Shown one piece after another: positions 4,956-12,374 of a DNA stretch of 12,856 nt. Under the pieces are notes generated by a model. The model did not search any database. It had not been told where the DNA came from and saw nothing but the letters and a program-made list of their open reading frames with translations. Each line of letters opens with the position of its first letter. Positions within the stretch are counted from its first letter, which is position 1. The translations under genes were made by a program, and so were the position numbers. The DNA is from Dehalococcoidia bacterium UBA5627 (GTDB taxonomy: Bacteria; Chloroflexota; Dehalococcoidia; Dehalococcoidales; UBA5627). The DNA lies in the NCBI GenBank assembly GCA_002421585.1, contig DIKD01000010.1:1-12856 (forward strand). The letters are read 5' to 3'.

Positions 4956-7847
4956 ATGATAATGAACAATAAATATAAACTAATTGCTGTTGTAATAGCT
5001 GTTATCGTATTTATTACTTCAGCGGGTGCCGGTGTATCTGCCGACAGTATGGGCTCATGGTCCGTTATGGATAGCGGCACTTCGGCTGACCTTGACGCTG
5101 TCTGGGGCGCCGATAACACCCATGTTTTCGCTGTAGGTAAATCGGGCGCCATACTGCGCTATGACGGTACCTCCTGGTCTTCGATGACAAGTGCTACTAC
5201 CAACGACTTATATGGAATATGGGGAACCGGCAGCACTAATATCTTTGCGGTTGGCAAATCGGGCACCATACTGCGCTATGACGGCACCTCCTGGTCTTCG
5301 ATGGCGAGCGGTACTACAGTTGACTTATATGGAATATGGGGAACCGGCAGAGCTAATACCTTTGCGGTTGGCAAATCGGGCACCATACTGCGCTATGACG
5401 GCATCTCCTGGTCTTCGATGGTAAGTGCTACTGCCGCGGACTTATACGGAATATGGGGAACCGGCAGCGCTAATATCCTCACGGTTGGAAAATCAGGCAC
5501 TATACTGCGTTACGACGGTACCTTCTGGTCTTCAATGACAAGCGGTACTTCAGCCGATATTCATGGTATCTGGGGGGCGAATAATACCAACATCTTAGCT
5601 GTTGGTAATTCTGGAAACGTTTTACACTATGACGGCTCGTCCTGGTCTGCGGTCTCCAGCGGCACTACGGCTAATCTTAACAGTATTTGGGGCGCCGACA
5701 GCACCCATATCTATGTCGCAGGGGAATCGGGTGTCATTTTAAATTATGACGGAGACAGTTTCAGTGCAATGGACAGAGATACCTCCAGTGAACTTCGCTG
5801 TTTGTGGGGCTCGTCTTCTGCCAGTGTTTTTACAGTGGGCAGTTCCGGCACGATATTAAAATATGCTCCTCCGGTTATATATACCATCCTTCCGAACGAA
5901 GGTTATCAGGGAGAAACTTTAAGCGTTGCCATTACCGGTGCAAATTTTAGCGGCGCAACTGCAGTACAGTTTGGAGCCGGTATATCTGTTAACAGTTTTT
6001 CGGTAACCGGTTCTAATCGGATTGACGTCGAAATAACCGTCATCTCCGGTGCTGAGACGGGCGCCAGAAATGTAACGGTTACTACGACCGGAGGCAGTTT
6101 TATATACGTTGATGGCTTTACTGTAAAATTGGCTCTGCCGGTGATTACTTCGGTTGAGCCGAATCAGGCTAGACAGGGAGAAACATTGAACGTTACCGTT
6201 ATCGGCAGCAATTTAAGCGGTGCAACTGCACTGAATTTCGGTGACGGCGTTTCAGTAAACAGTTTTACTGTGCTGGGAGCCAACCAAATAGCCGCCAGCA
6301 TTTCTGTTACACCGGATGCCGAAACAGGGGTCAGGGACATTTCAGTCAGCACTCCGGCAGGCAGTTTTACGTATGCGGATGGCTTTACGGTAAAACAAGA
6401 TTTGCCTCTTATTACTTCTGTCGAACCTGGCGAGGAAAAACAGGGAGAAACATTGAATGTTACTATTACCGGAGCCAATTTAACCGATGCAAGTGCGGTA
6501 CAATTTGGCGCGGGTATTTCGGTTAATAGCTTTACTGTCATAGCTGCTGACCAGATAACCGCTGACATTACAATCTCGTCAAGCGCTGCAACAGGAGTAA
6601 GGGACGTATCGGTTACTACACCGGGCGGCAGTTATACATTACCAAACGCTTTTACGGTAAAACAAGCCTTGCCCGTTATTACTTATATTGAACCTAATCA
6701 GGGCAGGCAGGGGGAAACGTTAAACATTACCATTACCGGTGCTAACTTTAATGGAGCAAGTGCTTTACACTTCGGTACAGGTGTGTCCGTTAACGGCTTT
6801 AACGTCCTCAGTTCCAATCAGATAGCTGCTAACATTTCTATTTCCTCAGATGCCGCAGCCGGCGCCAGAGATGTATCTGTGAGCACATCGGGTGGTAGTT
6901 ATTTATTGTTAAACGGCTTTACGATAAAGCAAGCCCTGCCGGTAATTACATCTGTCAGTCCTGCCAGCGGCAACCGTGGTGCGGCTCTTACTGTTACTTT
7001 TAACGGTAACAACCTTGACGGAGCAACCTTGGTGGTTTTCGGAGAGGGAGTTGAAGTTACAAGTTTTTCCGGTATCAGCCAGACGCAATTGCGGGTAAAC
7101 ATTGTTATCAGTTCAGATGCGGTTACAGGCTCGAGGGATATTTCGGTTACCACACCGGGCGGCAGTTTTACACTACCCGGCAGCTTTATTATAAAACAGG
7201 AGCTGCCGCGGATTACATCACTCAGTACCGACAGCGCAAATCAGGGAGCAACCTTAACCGTAACTATAAGCGGCGCTAATTTTACCGGTGCGAGCGGAGT
7301 GCAATTCGGCAATGGTATATCAATTAACACTTTCAGCGTGCTCAGCCCAAGCCGGATAACCGCTAATATTACCGTTGCAACCGGCGCTGCGGCGGGTACG
7401 CGGGATGTATCGGTTACCACACCGGGCGGTAGTTTCGTATTACCGGGAGGTTTTACAATAAAACAAGCTCTGCCCGTGATTACATCTGCTAATCCCGAAA
7501 GAGGGGATCCCGGCTCAACGCTGGTGGTTATTATAAACGGCAATAACCTGACCGGAACAACTTCGGTGGGCTTCGGGGATGGGGTAGAAGTTGTCGATTT
7601 TACCAATATCAGCCCGACTCAGTTGCGAGTAAACATAAATATAAAGTCAGACGCTGTACTTGGCACAAGAGATATCACCATTACAACTCCGGGAGGGAGT
7701 ACGATATTCGGGCAGGGTTTTAATATTGAATTAAAATCGCGAAATACTGCAGCTTTAATATCTATCTGGTCGGGTATAGCCGTAATATTTATCGTTTTAA
7801 CTGTAATCCTCAATATTCTAAGACGAAAAAGAGCTGCCAGACTGTGA
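4956..7847 (+). CDS. Surface protein: signal peptide, seven-bladed beta-propeller-like repeats, seven IPT/TIG repeats, C-terminal membrane anchor
   Basis: The protein has 963 residues. Residues 1-32 carry a signal peptide (KYK then a hydrophobic core to about residue 24). Residues 33-305 are seven gap-free 39-residue repeats with a shared pattern (SWSSM, IWG, VGKSGTILRYDG), which fits a seven-bladed beta-propeller; similar WG/SG motifs occur in secreted propeller proteins. Residues 306-928 are seven gap-free 89-residue IPT/TIG immunoglobulin-like repeats (PVITSVEP, GETLNVTITGAN, GxGVSVNSF, GARDVSVTTPGGS, GFTVKQ). Residues 929-963 form one transmembrane helix and a basic tail (LRRKRAARL), which would leave the repeats outside the cell anchored by the C-terminus. 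No LPxTG motif is present. The protein probably acts as an adhesion or binding scaffold; no catalytic residues are visible. ATG is at 4956, with a second in-frame ATG at 4962 and no clear ribosome binding site for either. Blades 2 and 3 are about 91% identical in DNA, a sign of recent duplication. Confidence 0.85.
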   Translation: MIMNNKYKLIAVVIAVIVFITSAGAGVSADSMGSWSVMDSGTSADLDAVWGADNTHVFAVGKSGAILRYDGTSWSSMTSATTNDLYGIWGTGSTNIFAVGKSGTILRYDGTSWSSMASGTTVDLYGIWGTGRANTFAVGKSGTILRYDGISWSSMVSATAADLYGIWGTGSANILTVGKSGTILRYDGTFWSSMTSGTSADIHGIWGANNTNILAVGNSGNVLHYDGSSWSAVSSGTTANLNSIWGADSTHIYVAGESGVILNYDGDSFSAMDRDTSSELRCLWGSSSASVFTVGSSGTILKYAPPVIYTILPNEGYQGETLSVAITGANFSGATAVQFGAGISVNSFSVTGSNRIDVEITVISGAETGARNVTVTTTGGSFIYVDGFTVKLALPVITSVEPNQARQGETLNVTVIGSNLSGATALNFGDGVSVNSFTVLGANQIAASISVTPDAETGVRDISVSTPAGSFTYADGFTVKQDLPLITSVEPGEEKQGETLNVTITGANLTDASAVQFGAGISVNSFTVIAADQITADITISSSAATGVRDVSVTTPGGSYTLPNAFTVKQALPVITYIEPNQGRQGETLNITITGANFNGASALHFGTGVSVNGFNVLSSNQIAANISISSDAAAGARDVSVSTSGGSYLLLNGFTIKQALPVITSVSPASGNRGAALTVTFNGNNLDGATLVVFGEGVEVTSFSGISQTQLRVNIVISSDAVTGSRDISVTTPGGSFTLPGSFIIKQELPRITSLSTDSANQGATLTVTISGANFTGASGVQFGNGISINTFSVLSPSRITANITVATGAAAGTRDVSVTTPGGSFVLPGGFTIKQALPVITSANPERGDPGSTLVVIINGNNLTGTTSVGFGDGVEVVDFTNISPTQLRVNINIKSDAVLGTRDITITTPGGSTIFGQGFNIELKSRNTAALISIWSGIAVIFIVLTVILNILRRKRAARL
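5052..5870 (+). repeat. Seven tandem 117-bp coding repeats (beta-propeller blades)
   Basis: Seven in-frame units of exactly 117 bp begin at 5052, 5169, 5286, 5403, 5520, 5637 and 5754. Units 2 and 3 differ at about 11 of 117 bases by hand alignment, the last units are much more divergent. The 5' part is the youngest. Confidence 0.85.
5871..7739 (+). repeat. Seven tandem 267-bp coding repeats (IPT/TIG domains)
   Basis: Seven in-frame units of exactly 267 bp (89 codons) start at 5871 and end at 7739. Conserved codon blocks encode QGETLNVT, GxGVSVNSF and TTPGGS. The units are diverged in DNA but unbroken by indels, and they abut the 117-bp array directly. Confidence 0.85.
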
Positions 7848-7985
7848 GAATCGGGGAAAACTGGATAGAAGAAAATGTGGTGACTTTTATTAAGTCTGGG
7901 AAAATATTTGGATTTTTTAGAAAAGGACAATTAGCAGCATTAAAAAAATTTTAGAATAGGAAAATACGGGATAGATATTATCAAA

Positions 7986-8062
7986 TGGCGACCCCGGGGG
8001 GATTTGAACCCCCGATCTCCACCGTGACAGGGTGGCATGTTAGACCGCTACACCACGGGGCC
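7986..8062 (-). tRNA. tRNA-Asp (anticodon GTC), CCA encoded
   Basis: The minus strand folds as a full cloverleaf. The acceptor stem GGCCCCG pairs with CGGGGTC, with one G-U pair, then discriminator G and genomic CCA. The D arm contains GTAGCGGTCTAACA. The anticodon stem CCACC/GGTGG carries the loop CTGTCAC with anticodon GTC. The T arm contains GGTTCAAATCC. It decodes GAC/GAU. Length is 77 nt with CCA. A T-rich run lies downstream on the minus strand (T8 tract near 7944-7951), but no clear terminator hairpin was found. Confidence 0.97.
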
Positions 8063-8091
8063 GTAATGGGAAGAAATTCGGATACCAATAA

Positions 8092-8120
8092 AGTCTATCA
8101 AGGATGCAAAATTGTGTCAA
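8092..8120 (-). promoter_or_regulatory. Predicted promoter of tRNA-Asp
   Basis: On the minus strand a perfect TTGACA (8120-8115) is followed after 17 bp by TAGACT (8097-8092, 4/6 match). Transcription would begin about 23 nt before the mature tRNA 5' end at 8062. Confidence 0.55.
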
Positions 8121-8210
8121 ATCCCCGGTAGATTAGCTGTTGTCCGATTAACAAAATATAATTTAAAAAGGCATGGAAAAAACAGGCACAAAATTTTGAG
8201 CGAGTATTGC

Positions 8211-8336
8211 GTCAAGTAAACTACCCCCCAGCAAGCTGGGGGGCATTACGGGAAAGGGAGCCACCCCACTCCAGGTTACGGACGAGGCCGCTTTCATCCC
8301 CCCAGCAAGCTGGGGGGTTATTCACTATGAGTCAAG
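8211..8336. mobile_element. Short palindrome-paired repeat element, possibly a non-autonomous IS200/IS605- or REP-like unit
   Basis: Two identical 20-nt near-palindromes CCCCCCAGC-AA-GCTGGGGGG lie at 8224-8243 and 8298-8317, separated by 54 nt of unrelated sequence. The pair is flanked by GTCAAG at 8211-8216 and again at 8331-8336, exactly 120 bp apart. Each palindrome folds into a stable 8-9 bp GC hairpin. Twin subterminal hairpins without a gene between them resemble the ends of IS200/IS605-family elements and their palindrome-associated non-autonomous derivatives, or paired REP units. The element contains no ORF. Its family is inferred, not recognised. Neither hairpin has a T-run, so they do not look like terminators. 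Confidence 0.45.
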
Positions 8337-8343
8337 GCATAAA

Positions 8344-8370
8344 TTGACTTGAACTATCCTGTATTGTTAT
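8344..8370 (+). promoter_or_regulatory. Possible lysA promoter giving a leaderless transcript
   Basis: TTGACT (8344-8349) and an overlapping TTGAAC (8349-8354) lie upstream of a weak -10 such as TGTTAT (8365-8370), so transcription would start at or very near the ATG at 8380. No Shine-Dalgarno sequence precedes that ATG. The palindrome element ends 8 bp before the -35. Confidence 0.3.
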
Positions 8371-8379
8371 CATTTAAAC

Positions 8380-9690
8380 ATGAATACCCAGCGAATAGCA
8401 CTTTTCCCAATCAAAACAGAAGTCAGTAAAGATGGGCACCTGGTAATAGGTGGATGTGATACGGTCAAGCTGGTAAAAGAGTATGGTACCCCTTTGTATT
8501 TGTTTGATGAAAATACACTGCGCACTATGTGCCGTGAGTTTAAAGACGAATTTACCCAGAGATACGAAGATACCAATATCTTATTTGCCGGTAAAGCATT
8601 TCTAAACCGTTGGGTAGCTTCGATATTAAAAGAAGAAGGCATCGGTTTGGATGTAGTATCCGCCGGTGAGTACTCGATTGCCGAATCGGTTGATTTCCCC
8701 AATGATATGATATATATGCACGGCAATAACAAATCGGTTGAAGAACTGAAGACAGCGCTAAGAAAGCGGTTTGCCCGTATTGTGGTAGATGGATTTGATG
8801 AGCTTAAACTATTGGCAAAACTGGCAGAGGAAATGGCGTGTATACCCGATATACTCTTACGGATTACACCCGGAGTAGATCCCCATACTCATCAGCATAT
8901 AACTACCGGTGTTTCCGGGAGCAAGTTCGGTTTTCCGTTGTTTGATGCCGAGAAAGCGGTTTCAATGGCAATGTCGCTGGAAAGTCTGAACCTGGTTGGA
9001 CTGCATTGTCATATCGGCTCGTTAATCAATGAGACACAGCCGTATATAGAAGCGCTTGACGTTATGCTGGATTTTGCCGCTCAAATGGGAGAAAAGTACG
9101 GATTTGTATTAGAAGAAATGGATATCGGTGGCGGTTTCCCCGTCAGGTATACTGTTAATTCTCCTGATGTTAAAATAGCCGATTATGCAGAGGCAATAGT
9201 ATCAAAGCTGATAAGCAGGTGCAATGCACTCGATGAATCATTGCCTTCGCTTACCATTGAACCGGGAAGAGCTATAGTAGCCCGGGCAGGAGTGGCTCTT
9301 TATCAGGTTGGTATGACCAAAGATATTTCCGGCTTGAAGCGTTATGTTTCAATTGATGGCGGTATGGCTGACAATATTCGCCCTGCTCTCTACCAAGCGG
9401 AGTATGAGGCAGTACTGGCAAACAAGGCAGACGCTGATGATACCGAACTGGTTACAATCGCCGGGAAATATTGTGAATCGGGAGACATTTTAATAGAACA
9501 AATAAAGCTGCCGCCTGTTACTTACGGGGACATTGTTGCCGTGCCGGTTTGTGGCGCTTATTGTCTGCCCATGGCAAGCAATTACAATGCTTCATTGAAA
9601 CCGGCTATTATAATTGTAAACGAAGGGGCTGCCCGCGCTATTCGCCAGCGAGATACTCTTCAAGACCTTATCAGAAAAGACCTGTTGTAG
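8380..9690 (+). CDS. lysA: Diaminopimelate decarboxylase
   Basis: This PLP enzyme decarboxylates meso-diaminopimelate to L-lysine in the last step of lysine synthesis. It has 436 residues, normal for the family (alanine-racemase-like fold type III). The N-terminal GTPLYLFDE (36-44) is typical. Lys72 in FAGKAF should bind PLP. HCHIGS (209-214), the phosphate-binding GGGFP (250-254) and EPGR (294-297) line the cofactor site. Cys365-Glu366 in GKYCESGDI is the conserved active-site pair contributed across the dimer, and GAYCLPMASNYN (392-403) includes the conserved Tyr394 and the SNYN ending. The ATG at 8380 is the first possible start after an in-frame TGA at 8350 and has no ribosome binding site; translation may be leaderless. 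holB follows after 23 bp on the same strand. Confidence 0.95.
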   Translation: MNTQRIALFPIKTEVSKDGHLVIGGCDTVKLVKEYGTPLYLFDENTLRTMCREFKDEFTQRYEDTNILFAGKAFLNRWVASILKEEGIGLDVVSAGEYSIAESVDFPNDMIYMHGNNKSVEELKTALRKRFARIVVDGFDELKLLAKLAEEMACIPDILLRITPGVDPHTHQHITTGVSGSKFGFPLFDAEKAVSMAMSLESLNLVGLHCHIGSLINETQPYIEALDVMLDFAAQMGEKYGFVLEEMDIGGGFPVRYTVNSPDVKIADYAEAIVSKLISRCNALDESLPSLTIEPGRAIVARAGVALYQVGMTKDISGLKRYVSIDGGMADNIRPALYQAEYEAVLANKADADDTELVTIAGKYCESGDILIEQIKLPPVTYGDIVAVPVCGAYCLPMASNYNASLKPAIIIVNEGAARAIRQRDTLQDLIRKDLL

Positions 9691-9713
9691 ATGACAGAAA
9701 TCGGGGGTTAGAA

Positions 9714-10745
9714 ATGTGGAGAGTAATCGGGCAAGAGAAAGTTTTACCGATACTTCAAAATAACATTGCAAAACATAGCCTGGCTCATGCTCTTTTAATT
9801 TCCGGTCCTCCTCATGTGGGCAAGATGACGCTTGCTATAGATATTGCGCGAGCGATAAACTGTGAAGGAGATAATCCCCCCTGCGGAGAATGTGAATCAT
9901 GTCTAAAGATTGAGAATGGTAAACATTCCGATGTTCAGGTAATCTCCTTGATTTCCCAAAACAACGATATTGAAGAGAAAACGCGTACGGAAATCAGCAT
10001 TGACGATATCAGGCAAATACAGCATATGGTTAGTTTGCCTCCCTTCGAGGGTAAACGCAAAGCCTTTATTATCGAAGGCGCCGAATTAATGTCAATGGAA
10101 GCTGCCAATTGCCTGTTAAAGACACTGGAAGAACCGGTAACACCTTCAGTCTTTATTCTGATAACTACCAATATTGGTCTTATACCTGAAACTATTGCAT
10201 CGCGTTGTCAGGAAATCACTTTGAATCCGATAGCGGCAGCGATAATAGAAAATACTTTAATATCGGTCTATGATATAGATAAGGAAATGGCCTCCTTAAT
10301 AAGCAGGCTCAGCCGGGGGTGTTTCGGTTGGGCGTTTTCGGCAGTACAGGAAGAAAAGTATCTGGATAAGTATTTCGAAATAAGAAATAAGGCAATGGAG
10401 ATGATTAGTGCCGGATTGCATGAGCGTTTCGTTTATGCGGCGACATTGTCGACTCAATTTACCAGGGAAAGGGCGATTGTTTATGACGTGTTGGATATTT
10501 GGCTTGATATATGGAGGGATGTGCTGCTATTAAAAACCGAATTGAAGGATTCAGTAAGTAATATAGATCTCTCGAAACAGCTTGAGAAATGGGCTGAATG
10601 TATGCATATATCCGATATCAGAGGTTCTATTCAAGCTATACAGGAAACTAAGGTGAAGCTTAATCAGAATGCAAATTCAAGATTAGCTTTGGAAGTAATG
10701 ATGCTTGATATTCCTGTTATAATAGGGAATATTGTTAAGAGGTAA
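9714..10745 (+). CDS. holB: DNA polymerase III delta' subunit (clamp-loader)
   Basis: This is a clamp-loader AAA+ subunit that helps load the sliding clamp at primer junctions. The reading frame extends upstream to 9549 inside lysA, but the start chosen is ATG 9714. It begins MWRVIGQEKV, the conserved start of delta' and gamma/tau proteins, and gives 343 residues, the normal size. A GGGGG (9703-9707) lies 6 nt upstream. Features include HALLISGPPHVGK (25-37), the P-loop; four zinc-ligand cysteines C50, C57, C60, C63; LLKTLEEP (134-141); and the SRC motif (163-165) that completes partner ATP sites. The P-loop has Met38 where Thr/Ser usually follows the Lys, in keeping with delta' often being non-hydrolysing. 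The C-terminal third is the helical collar. The stop is 5 nt before the next gene, which suggests translational coupling. Confidence 0.92.
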   Translation: MWRVIGQEKVLPILQNNIAKHSLAHALLISGPPHVGKMTLAIDIARAINCEGDNPPCGECESCLKIENGKHSDVQVISLISQNNDIEEKTRTEISIDDIRQIQHMVSLPPFEGKRKAFIIEGAELMSMEAANCLLKTLEEPVTPSVFILITTNIGLIPETIASRCQEITLNPIAAAIIENTLISVYDIDKEMASLISRLSRGCFGWAFSAVQEEKYLDKYFEIRNKAMEMISAGLHERFVYAATLSTQFTRERAIVYDVLDIWLDIWRDVLLLKTELKDSVSNIDLSKQLEKWAECMHISDIRGSIQAIQETKVKLNQNANSRLALEVMMLDIPVIIGNIVKR

Positions 10746-10750
10746 GTATA

Positions 10751-11785
10751 ATGTATGAAAATGAAGGAACGATCGGAGAAAATAATAATAATTTATCCGA
10801 GGAAAGTTCAGAGTCCGCTCGGGAAGAGAATGGAGTAAGCACAAATCAGGATATTGTAGACCAGGATACCGCAGAGACACCGCCGCAAGTAGATACAGCG
10901 CCAATCGACACTCTTATGGTAGATGTTGTCGGCATCAGGTTTAAGAAAGCCGGTAAAGTTTATTCCTTTGACCCCTCCGGTTTTGAGCTTAAAACAGGCG
11001 ATAACGTTATAGTAGAGACCGCTCGCGGTATGGAAGTAGGGCAGGTAGCGCGTACTGTTGTTAAAGCCCTCGAAAGCATGGTGAATAAACCTTTGAAATC
11101 GGTAGTGAGGATGGCTACCGAGGAAGATATGGAAAATGCAGCCAGGTTGGAGTCAAAAGAAGACGAAGCTCTAGTGGAATGCGCAGAGACCGTCAGAAGA
11201 ATGAATATCCCAATGAAGCTGATTTCCGCTGAATATAACCTGGAAGGGAATCATCTTACCATTTTCTTCGGCGCCGAGGGCAGAATCGATTTCCGCGAAC
11301 TGGTACGTGAGCTTAGCTACAAGTTAAAGACACGAGTTGAGATGAGGCAGGTGGGGCCTCGTGATGAAGCCAAGCTAATCGGTGGATATGGAAGGTGTGG
11401 CCGACCGCTGTGTTGTGCAACGTTTTTAAATGAGTTCAGCCCTGTATCCATTAAGATGGCAAAGGAGCAGAACCTACCATTAAATCCTATGAAAATATCG
11501 GGTACTTGCGGGCGTTTATTGTGCTGTCTGGGATATGAATTCGAGCAATATCGTGACATGAAAAAGGAATTATTAAAAAATGGTGAGAATATCCAGACGT
11601 CAATGGGCTCTGCTGTTGTGGTTGGCGGTAACCCGTTGAAGGGTACTGTATTATTGGAAGTGGAAAGCGGCGCCAGAGTAGAAATGGCAATGAATGAGAT
11701 TGCGTCGAAGAATGAAGAAAAAGAAAAAGAGCAGGAAAAAGGAAGGGAACAGGAGACCAGAAGACGCCGCAGAAAAAAACGCTAA
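10751..11785 (+). CDS. ricT: PSP1-domain protein, RicT (YaaT)-type
   Basis: The protein has 344 residues. The PSP1/RicT domain spans about 55-320. It is preceded by an acidic, Ser/Asn-rich tail (1-50) and followed by a charged Lys/Arg/Glu-rich C-terminus (320-344) that is probably disordered. The family hallmark is a pair of cysteine clusters, RCGRPLCC (215-222) and TCGRLLCC (252-259). In Bacillus the RicT protein works with RicA and RicF in an Fe-S-containing complex that directs RNase Y to mRNA targets. Whether that complex exists here cannot be seen; no ricA/ricF is in the window. The ATG at 10751 has AAGAGG (10737-10742) 8 nt upstream, overlapping the holB stop. Position directly after holB matches a gene order seen in several phyla. 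A terminator follows 21 bp downstream. Confidence 0.85.
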   Translation: MYENEGTIGENNNNLSEESSESAREENGVSTNQDIVDQDTAETPPQVDTAPIDTLMVDVVGIRFKKAGKVYSFDPSGFELKTGDNVIVETARGMEVGQVARTVVKALESMVNKPLKSVVRMATEEDMENAARLESKEDEALVECAETVRRMNIPMKLISAEYNLEGNHLTIFFGAEGRIDFRELVRELSYKLKTRVEMRQVGPRDEAKLIGGYGRCGRPLCCATFLNEFSPVSIKMAKEQNLPLNPMKISGTCGRLLCCLGYEFEQYRDMKKELLKNGENIQTSMGSAVVVGGNPLKGTVLLEVESGARVEMAMNEIASKNEEKEKEQEKGREQETRRRRRKKR

Positions 11786-11806
11786 AGATAAAAAGCGATT
11801 AACAGC

Positions 11807-11835
11807 GGAGAGGGGCTTATACAGCTCCTCTTTTC
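11807..11835 (+). terminator. Intrinsic terminator of the lysA-holB-ricT run
   Basis: GAGGGGC (11810-11816) pairs with GCTCCTC (11824-11830) through a 7-nt loop with one G-U pair, followed by TTTT (11831-11834). It starts 21 nt after the ricT stop. Confidence 0.7.
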
Positions 11836-11843
11836 ATTTGTAG

Positions 11844-11849
11844 TATACT
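11844..11849 (+). promoter_or_regulatory. Possible -10 box for a leaderless small ORF
   Basis: TATACT (5/6 match to the -10 consensus) lies 8 nt before the ATG at 11857, which would put transcription start at the ATG itself. No clear -35 box is seen at the usual distance. Confidence 0.35.
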
Positions 11850-11856
11850 TAATAAT

Positions 11857-12030
11857 ATGGAATATAATGAAGCGATAAAAATATTAAAAGCCATACTGAA
11901 AAAGCACCCTCTTAACGAAAAGGAAAAAGAGGCAGTTATGATTGCGCTCGGTGTCTTGAGTTGGGGCGGATTATACGAGAGCAAGCTGAAAGACCGTAAG
12001 TCTAAACGGGATAAAAGCGCCGAGTGGTGA
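11857..12030 (+). CDS. Small 57-residue hypothetical protein
   Basis: The ORF runs from ATG 11857 to TGA 12028-12030 and encodes a 57-residue, mostly helical, charged protein. The first part is amphipathic (MEYNEAIKILKAILKKHPL), the middle is more hydrophobic (AVMIALGVLSWGGL, 26-39), and the tail is rich in Lys, Arg and Asp. It is unlikely to be a membrane protein. No family is recognised with certainty. In favour of a real gene are a plausible helical protein, a good -10 box and the absence of any other gene in the stretch. Against it are no ribosome binding site and its small size. An in-frame stop lies upstream at 11800, so no longer form exists. Confidence 0.5.
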   Translation: MEYNEAIKILKAILKKHPLNEKEKEAVMIALGVLSWGGLYESKLKDRKSKRDKSAEW

Positions 12031-12374
12031 CAAAATATTGCATTGTCTTGCAAGTTCGATTAGAGCGTCTTTGATAGGGATATTATAATTTCCGTTCGCC
12101 CTAAACCTGTCGAAGGGTCAAAAAGCGGAAATCATCTTGATTATCTCGCCGCCGTTATGGTCCGACAGGCTTCCGGAACCTCAGGACAGGCTCCACGAAC
12201 GGCTTTTTATTGTCAAGATGAATTTTCGAAACGGACGAATGAGTCCCCGATAAATCGGGATTTCGTTCCGTCAATCTGAAACCCAACATCTGGGGCGGGG
12301 TGACGGCATTACATCGCTTGGATTGTTTCGTTTTTACTGAGGGAAAACACGCAAAGACAGCGAGAGCGGCTTCT
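12031..12374. other. Gene-free stretch rich in inverted repeats
   Basis: No credible gene is seen. CCGTTCG (12092-12098) and CGAACGG (12196-12202) bracket about 110 bp. CCTGTCG (12106-12112) is mirrored by CGACAGG (12163-12169). The motif with CGTTCGCCCT..CCTGTCGAAGGG resembles a dispersed repeat often seen in environmental bacterial genomes; that resemblance is from memory. An imperfect hairpin spans 12231-12271, with inner stem CCCGAT/ATCGGG (12246-12251 / 12254-12259) and outer ACGGACGAA / TTCGTTCCGT. AAAAAGC near 12120 and GCTTTTT at 12202-12208 add a further inverted pair. Confidence 0.4.

Noticed and set aside
4956..7847. Sortase-anchored wall protein
   Set aside because: No LPxTG-like motif before the C-terminal helix; anchoring by the membrane helix itself is more likely.
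7848..7985. Terminator after the repeat surface gene
   Set aside because: Only a weak GACTT/AAGTC stem (near 7883) without a T-run is seen; the A/T-rich runs near 7945 do not form a clear hairpin.
8224..8243. Intrinsic terminator
   Set aside because: The GC-rich hairpins have no T-run after the stem on either strand.
8224..8317. CRISPR array or tandem repeat
   Set aside because: Only two copies, each a perfect palindrome, with one 54-nt spacer and no cas genes.
9549..9713. Upstream extension of the holB frame into lysA
   Set aside because: The conserved delta' N-terminus begins at ATG 9714; the extension is Arg/Tyr-rich and overlaps lysA out of frame.
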